Shown here piece by piece: positions 11,832-22,786 of a stretch of 64,000 nucleotides of DNA. The notes below the pieces were generated by a model. That model did not search any database and was not told the origin of the DNA. It saw only the letters and a program-made list of their open reading frames with translations. A program made the translations under genes and the position numbers. The stretch is from Amorphophallus konjac (taxonomy: Eukaryota; Streptophyta; Magnoliopsida; Alismatales; Araceae), in contig JAHNEJ010001128.1 of assembly GCA_022559845.1 (NCBI GenBank), positions 1 to 64,000 of the forward strand, in the 5' to 3' direction. Each line of letters opens with the position of its first letter. Position 1 is the stretch's first letter.

Positions 11832-12495
11832 AGCTTAGGGCTAGGATGAGAGAGGGGTTGAGAGAGAGAAGATGGGAGAACGGGGGGAGTTCTTCGGTTA
11901 GGGTTTTGCAGAGAAAGAGGGAAAGAGGACGAAGGAGGAAGAAGAAAGGGGGAAAAAGCCTTTTGGCATTCGAAACGAAGAAACGCCTTGAGGAAGGGCG
12001 TGTTTTGTGGAATTGACGCCCATGAGTTTGGGCGTGTTTTGACAATGGACGACGCTATCTGAGGCGTTATTTTGTTTTGCATGGGGAATGATAACCGTCA
12101 TCAGACGCATTCAATATGGGTTGATTGATGTGATGGAAGTAATAATTGCCGTTTATGATTAACGTCTGAGCTTGAGGCGTTATTTACATGATCCGTGGCT
12201 TAGCTAAGGGCGTTACTTTTAAGATTTCAACGAATATATTTTGGGAATTTGAATCAATTCACGCCCTATTTTAAGTCGTTATTCAGTTAACGCCCATTTG
12301 TGGAGGCGTCAAATTTGTGAGCAGGAATATTGAAAGTGGCATTGGCTGAGGCATCCTTTTATGAATTCACGACATTCCTTGAGGCGTTATTTACAACAGA
12401 ATCACAGGTTATTAGAAGATTTGATCCGAAATACTATGAAATTGGCTCAATAAGAACGTATCATTGATTTATCAGAAAAGAAGATCACATTGCAT
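11832..12495. other. Spacer between the two PMD genes with hairpin words
   Basis: 5' flank of the first PMD gene (read on the minus strand) and 3' flank of the second. ACGCC/GGCGT hairpins are dense from 11975 to 12395. No further gene seen; I found no convincing TATA box for the first PMD gene. Confidence 0.55.
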
Positions 12496-13896
12496 TCAAT
12501 GAGCCACTTTGGGCCTCCGTTTTCTCAAAACTGTCACATAAGATTTCCATTGCTCTCTATCTTCATCCAAGCTTTCCACAGGTTGATGAATCTTATTGAT
12601 CTTCCACAGAGCATGAATGGTTATGGTTTCTTCTCCATCTTCGTTGCTGCCGAGGTCCCGTATCTTGATTGAAGGAAGATGAGATGGGTCTTCGAATACC
12701 TGCCGTGGAAGCCCGAGTTGAGGAAAGCATTGGTGTGAGTTATACAAAACGAATTCTGAAGCGCCTATGAGTCGAAGGTCCGTTCCGGGAGAAAATCTTG
12801 GACGGAGTTCTTGAGTCTTGAGTATTCCCGCGGTGCAAGTGAAGAGGTTCTTTGGCATTACTTTGAGGTGCTCTCTCCATTCCGCTCTCTTCTTGATTTG
12901 GGGTATCCGGTTCATCACTCTGTTGCTTATCCCAAGTGAACCGGTCACATAAGAGAGTGGGCTCTTTGAGAAGATTCTTGAGGATTGTTGGGCCTCATCA
13001 CATGGATCGAATTTGAAGTGAAGGTCTACCCAACTAGAGAGAGCTAGCATGCATCCGTAGATGGGCCTTCCCATCACCGCCGAGGTAAGCCCTCTATAGA
13101 GATAAGCTAGAACAGTCGGTCTGATTCTCTCTCCCTCCCATAAGCTCACCACGGCGCTCAACTGTGCCTCCTCTAGAAAATCCTCCATGGATGGGAATAA
13201 GAGTGCTCCTGCTAAGCATACCACGAGGGCCTTGGTCACCCGTTCGATCTCTTCTTCTTCTTTAGCTTGATCCGCTCTCTTGTACACCCATGAGGCAAGC
13301 TTTAGAAGATTAATTCCTTTAGTGACCTTGATTTGATTCACTAAGTTTGGGCTAGGTATCAATGTGGTTAATAGCTCGTGAGAAGAAATTGGTTTTGGCA
13401 TGTTGGCCATCTTCTCTTCATCCCCTTGCTTCATTCTCTTTAAACCTAAGATCATCTCCAACTCTTCTAATAGGATGGTGGCTTCAAAGGTAGAGAAGAG
13501 AAAGGTATGAGTAGAAGGATGCCATATCTCTACAAGAGCTCCTATAGCTGCCCAATCAAGATGGATTTGATCATGGTGTTTAGCATGGGTAACTAGGCTC
13601 AGGAGGTGCCATCTTGCTAGGTATACCCTCATATTCGAAGAAAACTTAGAAAGGATAAGTGGCAGCCACTTAATTTTTGTAAATCTCCTAGCTCCTGGGA
13701 CATTTGGATAATCCTGTGGAAGAAAGAAAAGGAGGAGAATGCATGAGCGACAGAAGTAGTTCAGTGAAGATAAGAAAAGAGAAGGACAGAAGAAATAATA
13801 CTTTACCTGGTTCATGGAGATTCTACTGCTTATGTGACCGTTGATCTCAGTTAGTCGAGGGGTAGAAGTTTTGGACCTCTTAAACGCCCTTTCCAT
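12496..13896 (-). CDS. Second plant mobile domain (PMD) gene, two exons
   Basis: Exon 1 is 13896-13807 (30 codons, basic, Ser/Thr-rich, ending ISMNQ). A 93-bp intron (13806-13714, GTAAAG...CCACAG) is followed by exon 2, 13713-12496, giving 435 residues. The intron reads through in the genomic frame as a hydrophobic stretch, so splicing decides the protein. The PMD spans about residues 40-380: SSNMRVYLARWHLLSLVTH, then IGALVEIWHPSTHTFLF and TILLEELEMILGL, a typical PMD block, and PTVLAYLYRGLTSAVMG. It has no internal stop. It lies on the same strand as the other PMD gene and has a TATA box 121 bp upstream of the ATG. PMD functions are nuclear and partly linked to transposon silencing; a specific role here is unknown. 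It may be an extra antisense gene of element A or a gene copy trapped between elements. Confidence 0.78.
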   Translation of the reverse strand: MERAFKRSKTSTPRLTEINGHISSRISMNQVKYYFFCPSLFLSSLNYFCRSCILLLFFLPQDYPNVPGARRFTKIKWLPLILSKFSSNMRVYLARWHLLSLVTHAKHHDQIHLDWAAIGALVEIWHPSTHTFLFSTFEATILLEELEMILGLKRMKQGDEEKMANMPKPISSHELLTTLIPSPNLVNQIKVTKGINLLKLASWVYKRADQAKEEEEIERVTKALVVCLAGALLFPSMEDFLEEAQLSAVVSLWEGERIRPTVLAYLYRGLTSAVMGRPIYGCMLALSSWVDLHFKFDPCDEAQQSSRIFSKSPLSYVTGSLGISNRVMNRIPQIKKRAEWREHLKVMPKNLFTCTAGILKTQELRPRFSPGTDLRLIGASEFVLYNSHQCFPQLGLPRQVFEDPSHLPSIKIRDLGSNEDGEETITIHALWKINKIHQPVESLDEDREQWKSYVTVLRKRRPKVAH

Positions 13897-14016
13897 CTTT
13901 GGTTTGCAGGAAGGGCTCGAGCGGTTGCAGTCCCTGCGAGAAGAAGAACACGAACAGAAGAAGAAGAGAATAGAAACTCTCAGAGGTTGCGTTGGTTGAT
14001 CAGAGGAAGTGTCCTC

Positions 14017-14024
14017 CTTTTATA
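14017..14024 (-). promoter_or_regulatory. TATA box of the second PMD gene
   Basis: TATAAAAG read on the minus strand, in the context CTTCTATAAAAGGAGGAC, with 120 bp of mostly pyrimidine-rich leader before the ATG at 13896. No competing ATG was noticed between. Confidence 0.6.
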
Positions 14025-16663
14025 GAAGTCCGAAGGGTCTTAGGGCTGTTCGGAGTTGTGAGATTGGTTGCTATTAGGACTGGGTTTAGCTTTCGTGTTG
14101 AAAACGGAAGCATGTTAATTAACGCCTTCTGTTGGGGCGTCGATTTCTGAATTGACGACCTAATGGAGGTCGTGTTTTATGTAGCGCCCTTTCCAGGGTC
14201 ATCTTCTTTCTGAATTTCACGCCTTTTGGAAGGGCGTGTTTCTTCTTTTGACGCCCTCATGTCAGGCGCCTTTCATGTTTTTGACGCCGTTCTATTCAGG
14301 CGTGAATTTGTGAGCTTATGAATTTGCTTCCCTACATGCTTTGATGAACTTAAGTGCTATTATTTTGTTGGAATTGTCTTTAATTTAGCACTTATGATCA
14401 TGTCATGCTTTGAATTGAGGGTTATTCATATTGAAATTGTGTGAGGGCTAATGAACCTTCAAGTGCAGAGGATTGCAGGTTTCGAGATGCCCGGATCACT
14501 GTTAGAGTAACATCATGTTGTTCTTGTATTTCGTTCCTGTAAGCATTGTTACTATATGGTATCTACGTTATTATAATATATCAAGGACCTTGTGATTTTG
14601 ATGAACCTGGAATTTGAGTTCCCCTTCATCAAAAACGGTGATAATTCCAAGAGAGTCTTGATCACACGGATAGGCCGTTGAGTCATCCAAGGTTTGGGAT
14701 GATGGTTCCACTTTCTAAGATGATGCGCGGACAAACGGGCCTCGGCTTAGTGTCAGCTCAGAGGGATGGATTCTTGACCAAGTCTAGATGGCTTAGCAAT
14801 ATTATCCTTGATTGTTTTCTATTTTAGTTTTGTTTTATTTTTTCCTTTTAGCCCAGCATGCATCATGTAGGACTTTGAGGTTCATGATGAAAATCTTCAT
14901 ATTATGGCGATAATGAAAGTCACTCGTTCTTGATTGAGTTGACATGAGATATTCCATTCCAAATTGAGTACTTTATTCTCTCTGAAGCCGCTCAGGCTAT
15001 TTCCTTGAAAATGTTCCTTTGCTGGGTCTCCATCTCAATTCTCTTTATTTTTCTGCAAATCCACCTTGGTTGTAGCATGTCCACGTTGACTGGTAATCGC
15101 TCTCCAATGGTGTCTCCTTATCGTGCCGCGCGCACATTTTTACTTGTTTAGTTTAATCTCCTTTATCCAGCAAATTGATGTTTCCTTGGAATCACTCGGA
15201 GTTGTTTCACTCAGAATCTTGGAAAGATTTCTAATGCTTGATGTCTGAGGCGTGTCACATCACACCTTGGCGTCTACTTATCAGTTCATTCCACTTCATT
15301 CCGCTGGTTGCACTTTCGCTTCATTTTCGTCTCACTCCCTTGCAAAGCAGACGCCAAGGCGGGGCAGAGCTGTAGACACGCCAAAATTGACGCTATGTTG
15401 ATCAAATCTCATGTCACTATGTTGACGCCCCAAAGTGAACTTCAATACATTCATAATATAAAGTTTTTCTATTTTTGTGTGTTTTTTGGTTTGTTCTTGC
15501 ATTTTTGTGATTCGCGACCTGAAGAGGGGCGTTATTTTAAAAGCGACCTTACCTAGGGCGTGTTCAAAAGAAAGGACGACCAAATGTCAGGGCGTCAATT
15601 CCTGGTATTATCCGGTTTCAAAATAAATTCCAATTACTGATTGGCGTCCTTCCTCAGGGCGTGTTTTCAAGTAACGCCTTTATCTCAGGCGTTTTCTCAT
15701 AATTTTCAAATAAAGAAAGTTTTATTTCCAAATTTAAATCCAAGAAGTGACGCCCTTGACCAGGTCGTGTTATGGAGTAACGTCTTAAGGTAGGTCGTCA
15801 ATTCAAATTTGACGCCCTTCTGAAGGTCGCGTTTTATGTTTCGGTGTCCTGTTTGAGTGTGCCTTTCTTGAATAGTTCCCTGCCTTCTTTGGTCACCTTG
15901 CTCGATCAGGGAACTGGAGTCCTTGCCATTGATAACCATTGCCCGTTCTTATCTTCCCAAATCTGTGGTTATCTTGATCTAAACCCTATATAAGCATGCT
16001 CTGGTCGATCTTGACAGAGGTTACCGAGGTCAGAGGTTATACATATAGATACATACAGGGTTTACAGAGGCTCTCTTCATCTTCTTCCTGTTCGATCTTT
16101 TAGAAGAGCTCTCTGCTTCCTCTTCATCCTGCCAGCAGCATCAACCCCGGTTCCCCTCTACTGTCGTCAGGGACAGCGGGGGTCTCTTTGCTTATCTATT
16201 TGTGCTTTTCCATCGGTCATCATCCACCGTTTTCTTTTCTTGCATTAGTATCATATTTCTCCTTTCCCTGACTCTTTAGGGGTTTTTAAAACCAAAAAAA
16301 AGAGGTGCGCATGTTGTGTTCTCTTTCATCATCGTATCTTCTATTTGGGATTGATACTACATTCACACTTGGCTGATCCATTTTTTTTACTTGTTTGTTC
16401 TTTTTTTGCAAGGGTAATCAATAAGGAAAACCCCCTTCATCGGCCGGCCGATAGAAGGAGGAGGAAGGAATTCACAATCCATCCCGCATCCCACTTATCA
16501 CCAGGTATTCGTGATCATTTATTATATTATTGAGGTAACCCCTCTGGCGATCACTCTCCTTTATAGCACCAAGTGCTTTCTTTTGTCTTTGTTATCATCT
16601 CCTCCTTTTATATATATCATATGAGTGGTTTGTTCCACATGTGTGGATTTATCATGATCTACA
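14025..16663. other. Non-coding region with hairpin words; candidate LTR of element A
   Basis: Hairpin words sit at 14118-14305 and 15510-15840. A + strand TATA box (TATATAAG) lies at 15987-15994 with a pyrimidine-rich stretch after it. A purine run (AGAAGGAGGAGGAAGGAA) is at about 16455-16472, and TGGCGATCAC, identical to the first ten bases of B's primer site, at 16545-16554. The region ends in ...ATGATCTACA at 16663, exactly where B's integrase homology begins. This suggests an LTR in + orientation, probably A's 3' LTR. I could not find its 5' TG end. Confidence 0.45.
15510..15840. repeat. ACGCC/GGCGT hairpin words, clusters 4 and 5
   Basis: Words such as GCGACCTTACCTAGGGCGTG, TAACGCCTTTATCTCAGGCGTT and GACGCCCTTGACCAGGTCGTG recur every 35-60 bp here. 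A separate cluster at 14118-14305, upstream of the second PMD gene, includes TTAACGCCTTCTGTTGGGGCGT and CACGCCTTTTGGAAGGGCGTG. Confidence 0.7.
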
Positions 16664-17651
16664 CTCTTCGCCCTCTGCATTGACCAGACGATATGCGTTC
16701 CCTGTATAAGCCTCTTTTTCTACGAACGGACCTTCTCAATTAGGTTAAAATTTGGACCTGGGACCTCCAGACCTAATAAATTTACGTTTCAGGACCATAT
16801 CAGCAACTTGAAATTTATGTTCAATTACCTTCTTTTGAAAATAACGCGAAACTCATTTTTGATAAACGGAAATGTGATCAGCCGCATTTAGCCTCTTTTC
16901 ATCAAAGAGTTCCAGCTAGATAAGCAACGCCTCCCGACGTTCGTTGAGATTAAGTTCCTTATCAAGCTGCCACCTCAGGGAAGGGATTAATATCTCATAT
17001 GAAAGTACCGCCTCCATCCCATAAGTGAGGGCATAAGGGGTTTGTCCCGTAGGAGTACGAACGTAGGTACGGTAAGCCCATAGAGCTTCCACTAATCATT
17101 CAGGCCAATCAGCAAATTTTTGAGATTCGCACGTTTTCTTGATAATTTTAAGAAGGGTTTTATTAGTGGCTTTGACTTGACCGATGCCTTGAGGGTAATA
17201 TGGAGATGAATGATGCAATGTAATATTGAACTTCTTACAGAGGTCCTAGAGCTCTTGTGAGATGAACTAGGGCCATTTGTCAGTGACGATGCTGCTTGGT
17301 ACTCCGAACCGCGAGATGATATTCTTCATGATGAAGTGGCACACCATGGTAGGTTTGATCTCCGAGTAGGCTTCTGATTCGGCCCACTTGGTGAAGTACT
17401 CAGTGGCGGTAAGGATGAAGGATTTCTGCTTAGTCTGAGAATTGGGATCACCTAGTGGGCCTACAATATCAAAAGCTCACATGGAGAAAGGTCAAGGAAC
17501 AGAGAGAGGATGGAGAGATGAAACAGGAGCATGGATTTTATCAGCATGGAGTTGGCACTTGAGACACCTCCGGACATAGAGGGAGCAGTCTTCCTCTAGA
17601 GTGGGCCAATAATAGCCCTGCCTCAGGATCTTCTTCACTCACGCCTGGCCA
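16664..17651 (-). pseudogene. Element B integrase remnant
   Basis: Read on the minus strand, fragments of the zinc-binding domain (GYYWPTLEEDCS, RRCLKCQLHADKIH), the core (AFDIVGPLGDPN; SSIVTDKWP, with Asn of the usual TDNGP changed to Lys) and the C-terminal domain (RSGGPRSKF) align with element A. At least eight in-frame stops and a frameshift near 17640 separate it from the RNase H frame. The third catalytic position reads GIGQVKATNK, Lys instead of Glu, as in element A. It ends after ...NAEGEE at 16664, before the last ~15 residues. Confidence 0.78.
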
Positions 17652-18821
17652 TTAACATGACCTCCACACTCTAGAATGAGCTGCTTCAGCCACTTTCCAA
17701 GCCTCATCATCATCTAGACATCTCATGAGCATTCCATTGAGAGCACGCTTGTACAATTCTCCCGCAATGATGGTGTACCTCGAGTTGGCTTTTCTAATAG
17801 CCTTATGTTGCTTAGCATTTGCCCCTTCTGGGAATGATCCATCGTTACAATATTGCTCAATTTCATGATACCAGGGTAATTCTTCTTCCTCCAAGATCTC
17901 TTCTAATTCTGCCAAAGAAACCTCCTTCAAATCCTTCTTCTCAGGCTTTACCTCTACAACTTTCCTAAGGTTGTTGAACCAAGGATCCTGAAGAAAAGGA
18001 GCGTCTAGTCTCTGGACGACGATAGTCTCAGTGCTTCGACTGAGAGAAAAAGATAAGGAGGAAGCAAGCGATACCAGCACATCGGCGAGGATATTCTGAG
18101 ATCGAGGAGTGTGGATGTAAATTAGTTTGCGGAATTGCCTAGCCAAGAGAGTGACCAAATCCTGATATGGCTTGAGCTTCGGGTCACGAGTGCGATAGGT
18201 CGAAAGGACCTGGCGCAGAACAAGCTGAGAGTCTCCTATGATATTCAAGTATCGCACGCCCAAGAGGTAAGCGTGCTTTAGTCCATCCAGGAGAGCTTTG
18301 TACTCAGCAATGTTGTTGGTAGCAGGAAAAGAGAGCTGATATACAAGCGGAATCATCACCCCTTTCGGAGTGAGGAGAAAAACACCTATTCCTCGGCCTT
18401 GTGAGTTGAGCGCACCATCAAAGTGCAGGGACCAGAAGGGATGATAGGTGAGAACAACGAGATACTCATCAGGGAACTCATCCTGAATAGAATCAGTGTG
18501 GGGAATAGGAAGATGGGCAAGATGCTCAGCGATGGCATATCCTTTGATTGCCTTCTGAATGACGAAGGTGATATCGAATTGGGAGAGGAAGCTCTGCCAG
18601 CGAGCTAATCTACTAGAAAGAACATGCTTTTCTAAGAGATAACGGATCGGGTTCATTCTAGAGATCAGCCTAACCTGGTGGGCTAAGAAATAGTGCTTCA
18701 ACTTCTGAGCTACCCAAACCAGTGCGGCACAGGTCTTCTCCGTGGCGGTGTATTTGGCCTCTACAGGATTGAACAACCTAGAAAGGTAATAGGCAGCCCG
18801 CTCTTTTCCTTTGTCGTCCAC
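17652..18821 (-). pseudogene. Element B RNase H domains and integrase N-terminus
   Basis: Open for 389 codons. The end of the first RNase H (AAYYLSRLFNPVEAKYTATEK) is followed by the connection LARWQSFLSQFDITFV and the Tat-type second RNase H: LHFDGALNSQGRGIGVFLL, NNIAEYKALLDGL, NIIGDSQLVLRQV and SQNILADVLVSLAS, where the Ala of the usual LADAL is Val. The frame then enters the integrase N-terminus (RCLDDDEAWKVAEAAHS) and shifts near 17650. It keeps the Gln and Trp positions that are stops in element A, which shows A's stops are decay. Confidence 0.82.
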
Positions 18822-20254
18822 TTGTGCCAGGACAACTCCTAGGGAGTCCTCAATGATAGAAATGTATAGGATAAGGGGTTTTCCAGGGACAAGAGCTGCA
18901 AAATCGGGGGATTAGAAAAATAAACCTTCAGATCTTTATAGGCCTTTTGGCAGTCTTCATTCTATTCAAATTTGACCCCCGCATTTAGAAGTTCATAAAA
19001 TGGATGACACCTCTGAGAATGATGAGATATGAATCTTCTAATGAACTGCAGACGTCCAATCAATCCCCGAAGTTCAGTGATATTCTTAAGCGGAGGCATA
19101 TTCATGATGGCCTTAGCTTTATTAAGATCGACCTGAATCCCCCGTTTGCTGACTATAAAACCTAATAGCTTCCTTGAAGATACTCCGAACACACATTTCT
19201 TAGGATTCATCTTCAGCTTGTATTCCCTAGCTCTCTACAGCACCTTAGCCATGATAGCGGGGTGTTATTCTTTGGTTCTCAACTTCACCAAAATATCATC
19301 CACGTAGGCTTCCATGTATATATCCATCATATCATGGAATATAGCCATCATCGCCCATTGATAAGTGGCACCCGCATTCTTCAATCCAAATGGCATAACC
19401 ACATAACAATAAGTGCCCCAGGGCATGGTGAAGGAGGTTTTCGTTTGGTCTTTCAGAGCTAGACGGATGTGGTTGTAACCTGAATAACCATCCATGAACG
19501 AGAGAGCCTCATACCCAGCTGTGTTATCTACCAACACATCTATGTGAGGCAGCGGGAAATCATCCTTAGGGCATGCCTTATTTAAATATCTGACGTCAAT
19601 ACAAATTTGAACTTTTCCATCTTTCTTCATGACAGAGACTATATTTGTCACCCACTGAGGATATAGAACAACTCGAATAAACCTGGCCATATGCAATTTA
19701 TCAACTTCTTCTCTCATACTCAAGGCCATGTGGGGGTGGAATCTTCTCAATCTTTGCCTCATGGGTGTTGCCCCTGGCTTAAGCACAAGCCGATGTTCCA
19801 CTAGGGCGGGGTCAAGGCCCGGTACGTCCTCATACGACCAGACAAAGGAATCGCTATACTCCCTCAAAACCTTAACCAACTCCTCTTCCACCTTAGGAGG
19901 GAGATTAGCAGAAATAATGATAGGCCTGGGATCCTCGTCAGTTCCCAAATTAATTTCCTTTGTAGGTTCATCCACTGCCGACCATGGCTCATCAAACCTC
20001 TTCAAACCTTGTGCATACAGGTTGGCAGTGTCATCTACATCGCTATCCTCATAATCAACCGGGTCTTTTTCATCCACAATTCCATAGACACCTATTCCGT
20101 CGTCGCTCCACACCCGATTCTGCTGCTCGTCCTCCTCCAGCACGATCGTCGTTTCAACAAATTCTGGACACTTGAGGAGAGCAAGGCACCGCTGAGCTAA
20201 ATCCTGCAAGAACCTATCGAGAATGGATTTAGAGTGACACGTTGTCGGGCGCAC
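18822..20254 (-). pseudogene. Element B reverse transcriptase
   Basis: 20254-19265 is open: an acidic leader, then VQICIDVRYLNKACPKDDFP, LSFMDGYSGYNHIRL, YCYVVMPFGLKNAGATYQ and the catalytic YVDD in EAYVDDILVK near 19310. Two stops lie in 19264-19211. The thumb (MNPKKCVFGVSSRKLLGFIV) is open in 19210-18962, and 18961-18822 is again interrupted. The catalytic site survives but the polyprotein does not. Confidence 0.82.
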
Positions 20255-20453
20255 CTCGGGCGTGGGGGAAGGATTGGGGACACTAGAATAAGACCCTACT
20301 TCACTAGACTTGACAGACCCTACTTCCCTAGACTCGACGGACCCTTAATCTAACCTAGGAGAGAGAAACCCTGATGGAAGGGAAGTAGGGGCTTCATGCC
20401 CCTGGGAGGAGGACGAACAGAACACAACGTAATCTTCAACTGAAATCTCCATT

Positions 20454-21396
20454 TCAAAATTGAAGTTTTTTTTTTAGATTAGTGGAGAGCATGCAACAAG
20501 ATGGAGAGGGGGGTGAAGGGGGAGGAAGTGCAAGAGGGTAAATGGATGGGCAGAAGATATCAAAGAATAGATCAGAGGAGGAGAACCACATACTTGAAAG
20601 ATCAATTGGAGGGCAGGGCCCACACAGACAAGTTACAATCAGAAATTCAGTTGGGCTTTCTAGCAGCAAGGCATCAATCATGATAGGAGGTGAACGGGAT
20701 ATGAAGTCCAGCCTTTGGAAAAGAGATATCAGGCGGGAAGGGGACCAAGTGAAGGAAATGAGCGAGCTCCCTTCTCCCTGTGTACGCCGAGCTGGCTTTC
20801 CTGGCGTGCATTGCATGAGCCGCACCTCTAGGCTCCTCAGACAGTCTTCTTCATAGAACATCTTGGCAAAAGCTTTACTGAAATCTTCCATGTCATCAAC
20901 AGGCCCTCTGGGTGGCAATGACGGGTCAGACACGGTGCAAGCAGTATCTTCCTTCTCGATCCGACTCGACGGGGCCTTCAAGGTGCTTGGTTGCAATGGG
21001 CCCCTTACAAAATGCTGACGGTAATCCCAAGTCAATGGCTGTGAATCACCTAGGACAGATAATGATGACTCTCGATAACCGAGGCCTTTTTTGCTCATCT
21101 TTCTACCCCTGGGGACTGGCTTGGTCCGCCCCTGTAACTGAGCAATGAGACCTCTCCCCGGCTGATAGCCTAGTTTCAATATGATGTTCCAGCCCTTAGA
21201 ATCTCTAATCTTGGGCTTCATCCTGACATTCACCTACGCGACAGCTGGCTTGCACTGTGCGTAGGCCCATGGAAAGTGAGGTCCAGCACAGAGATGACAT
21301 GCCGATTACTGGGCCAGAGCGTCGACAAAATTTTTTCTGAGATAGCTTCAACTGACTGGACCGTAGAGATGCTTTTGACTTTTACCACCCGTCCTT
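20454..21396 (-). pseudogene. Element B protease C-terminal part and G-patch (left of insertion H)
   Basis: From the H junction at 21396 the frame reads RVVKVKSISTVQS, continuing the protease part interrupted at 32394. It then carries a G-patch (GWNIILKLGYQPGRGL) near 21195-21145 and a low-complexity tail to 20454. One frame change separates 21230 from 21233. The order protease, G-patch, RT is the same as in element A. Confidence 0.78.
21392..21396. repeat. Target-site duplication of element H, left copy
   Basis: TCCTT immediately before the LTR start TGTTGTGCC; repeated at 32389-32393 after the right LTR. Confidence 0.95.
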
Positions 21397-21766
21397 TGTT
21401 GTGCCTCCTAGGCACAAGCATGTGCTATGTTACTTTGATGATAGCAATGCTATTTGGTTTTGATGATAGCAAGACAGTGAGTGCATTTGAGTGCATTTGA
21501 TATTGTATTTTGATGATAGCAATGTTACTGTGTTTTGATGATTGCAATAAACAAAGTGCATTTCTGTGCATTCTTATTCTTGAGCATTCTGCATATGATA
21601 GCAACATGAATGATGATGTTCAGCATTGATGGTATTTGTTCTTTATATATATGCATTGCATTCTGTCAGATATCATGTCTCTGCATGTATCTACAGTCTG
21701 AACGGTAGTGGGTCGACCCACCCTTGCTGATGCGTCGACCCATCAGAACATTGATTGGTTGAGTTG

Positions 21767-22680
21767 AAGTCTATACGGAGTCTGCATCCTCTAAAGTCTG
21801 TACATCCGATTGCCGTTGTTTGGCCAAGTCTATACAGCCAACGCCTTCATTGATTCCAAGTCTGGACACTGGTCTTCAGGCATTCCAAGTATGCACATTG
21901 ATTCAGGCTCTCCAAGTCTATACATTGGGGTCTGTTCCTACGTTTCATTAAGTGAAGTCTGTACATTCGGTTCTGAAGTTTAAAGTCTATACAGTCCAGC
22001 CTTGTCCTACGATCAAGGCTTTAGCTACACTCAAGTCTGTACAATGGCTTCGCTTCATCAAGTCTGTACATTGAATCGCCAACTTCTTTGAAGCCCATAC
22101 ATCGCTCAAAGTCTGTACAGAGTCCAACGTCTCAGTTAGCATCTCATGCATTTGAGTAAAGTCTGTACATTGGTCTGTTAGCAAGTCTGAACATCATCCG
22201 TCTTTGTTAGCGTCTCAGGCATTGGGCTAAGTCTGTACAGCATTCAATGTCTAGAGCTTCATGAAGTATGTACATCAGACTGTTACAGCAAGTCTGTACA
22301 TTGTCCGTCTTCCTTAGCGTCTTGACACTTGAAGTCTATACATTCGATGTGCAGAGTTGATGTCTATACATTGGCCTCCATGATTCTAAGTCTATACATT
22401 CGTTTTAAGGTAAAGTCTGTACATTGCCTTTGTATTTCAAAGTCTGTACACTGCATTCGCATTCAGCAAAGTCTCTACATTGCATACAAGCATCACAAAG
22501 TCTGTATAGTGGGCAAGGGTGTACATCCACCAGTGAACACATTAAGTCTATACACCGCCTATGTTCATCTGAGTCTTATGATGTCTTTATATTCATTAAG
22601 TCTATACATTGCGTTGTGTATACTTTACATTACTTTCGCCTTCACAGCAAAGTCTATACAATGCAATGCATATACTTAGA
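21767..22680. repeat. AAGTCTGTACATTG word array in the 5' LTR
   Basis: About 28 near copies of AAGTCTRTACAttg, all in the same orientation, at irregular 20-45 bp intervals with unrelated sequence between. The core TGTACA is palindromic. The copy in the right LTR (about 29800-30713) is nearly identical. Its position upstream of the TATA box suggests a regulatory part of U3. Confidence 0.88.
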
Positions 22681-22786
22681 ACTAATGACTTCGTTTCATC
22701 TGTCTGACAGGGACTGAAGAGGCTAATGAACCCCTTAACGCAAGAGGGCTGAAGACATCCAATTTCAGCTGCTGGAACACACCAAT

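Larger units (their letters stand above)
1245..16663 (+). mobile_element. Tat-type Ty3/gypsy element A, right part, with antisense PMD genes
   Basis: Protease, G-patch, reverse transcriptase, two RNase H domains and integrase are on the + strand at 1245-6647; the gag part is cut off by the left LTR. The next 10 kb hold two PMD genes on the opposite strand and uniform ACGCC/GGCGT hairpin words, then a terminus ...GATCTACA at 16663 where element B's integrase frame resumes. LTRs of B and G end in ...TACA as well. Tat elements are known to carry extra antisense frames between pol and the 3' LTR, so I infer that 6648-16663 belongs to A. The start of A's 3' LTR was not found, and the 5' LTR is outside, so the outer boundary is tentative. 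Confidence 0.5.

Noticed and set aside
11516..11838. + strand frames rich in Leu/Ser/Pro opposite the PMD first exon
   Set aside because: Shadows of the GC-rich, Glu/Ala-coding minus-strand exon, which has a splice donor and matches the gene model.
21767..22680. Possible CRISPR-like or satellite array (regularly recurring short word)
   Set aside because: The word is only ~14 bp, spacers are irregular and the whole lies twice within LTRs of a plant retroelement; CRISPR does not apply.
22329..22717. Open frames repeating SLYTAY or SVHCIC-like text in the H LTRs
   Set aside because: Products of the AAGTCTGTACA word array, present in both LTRs; not genes.
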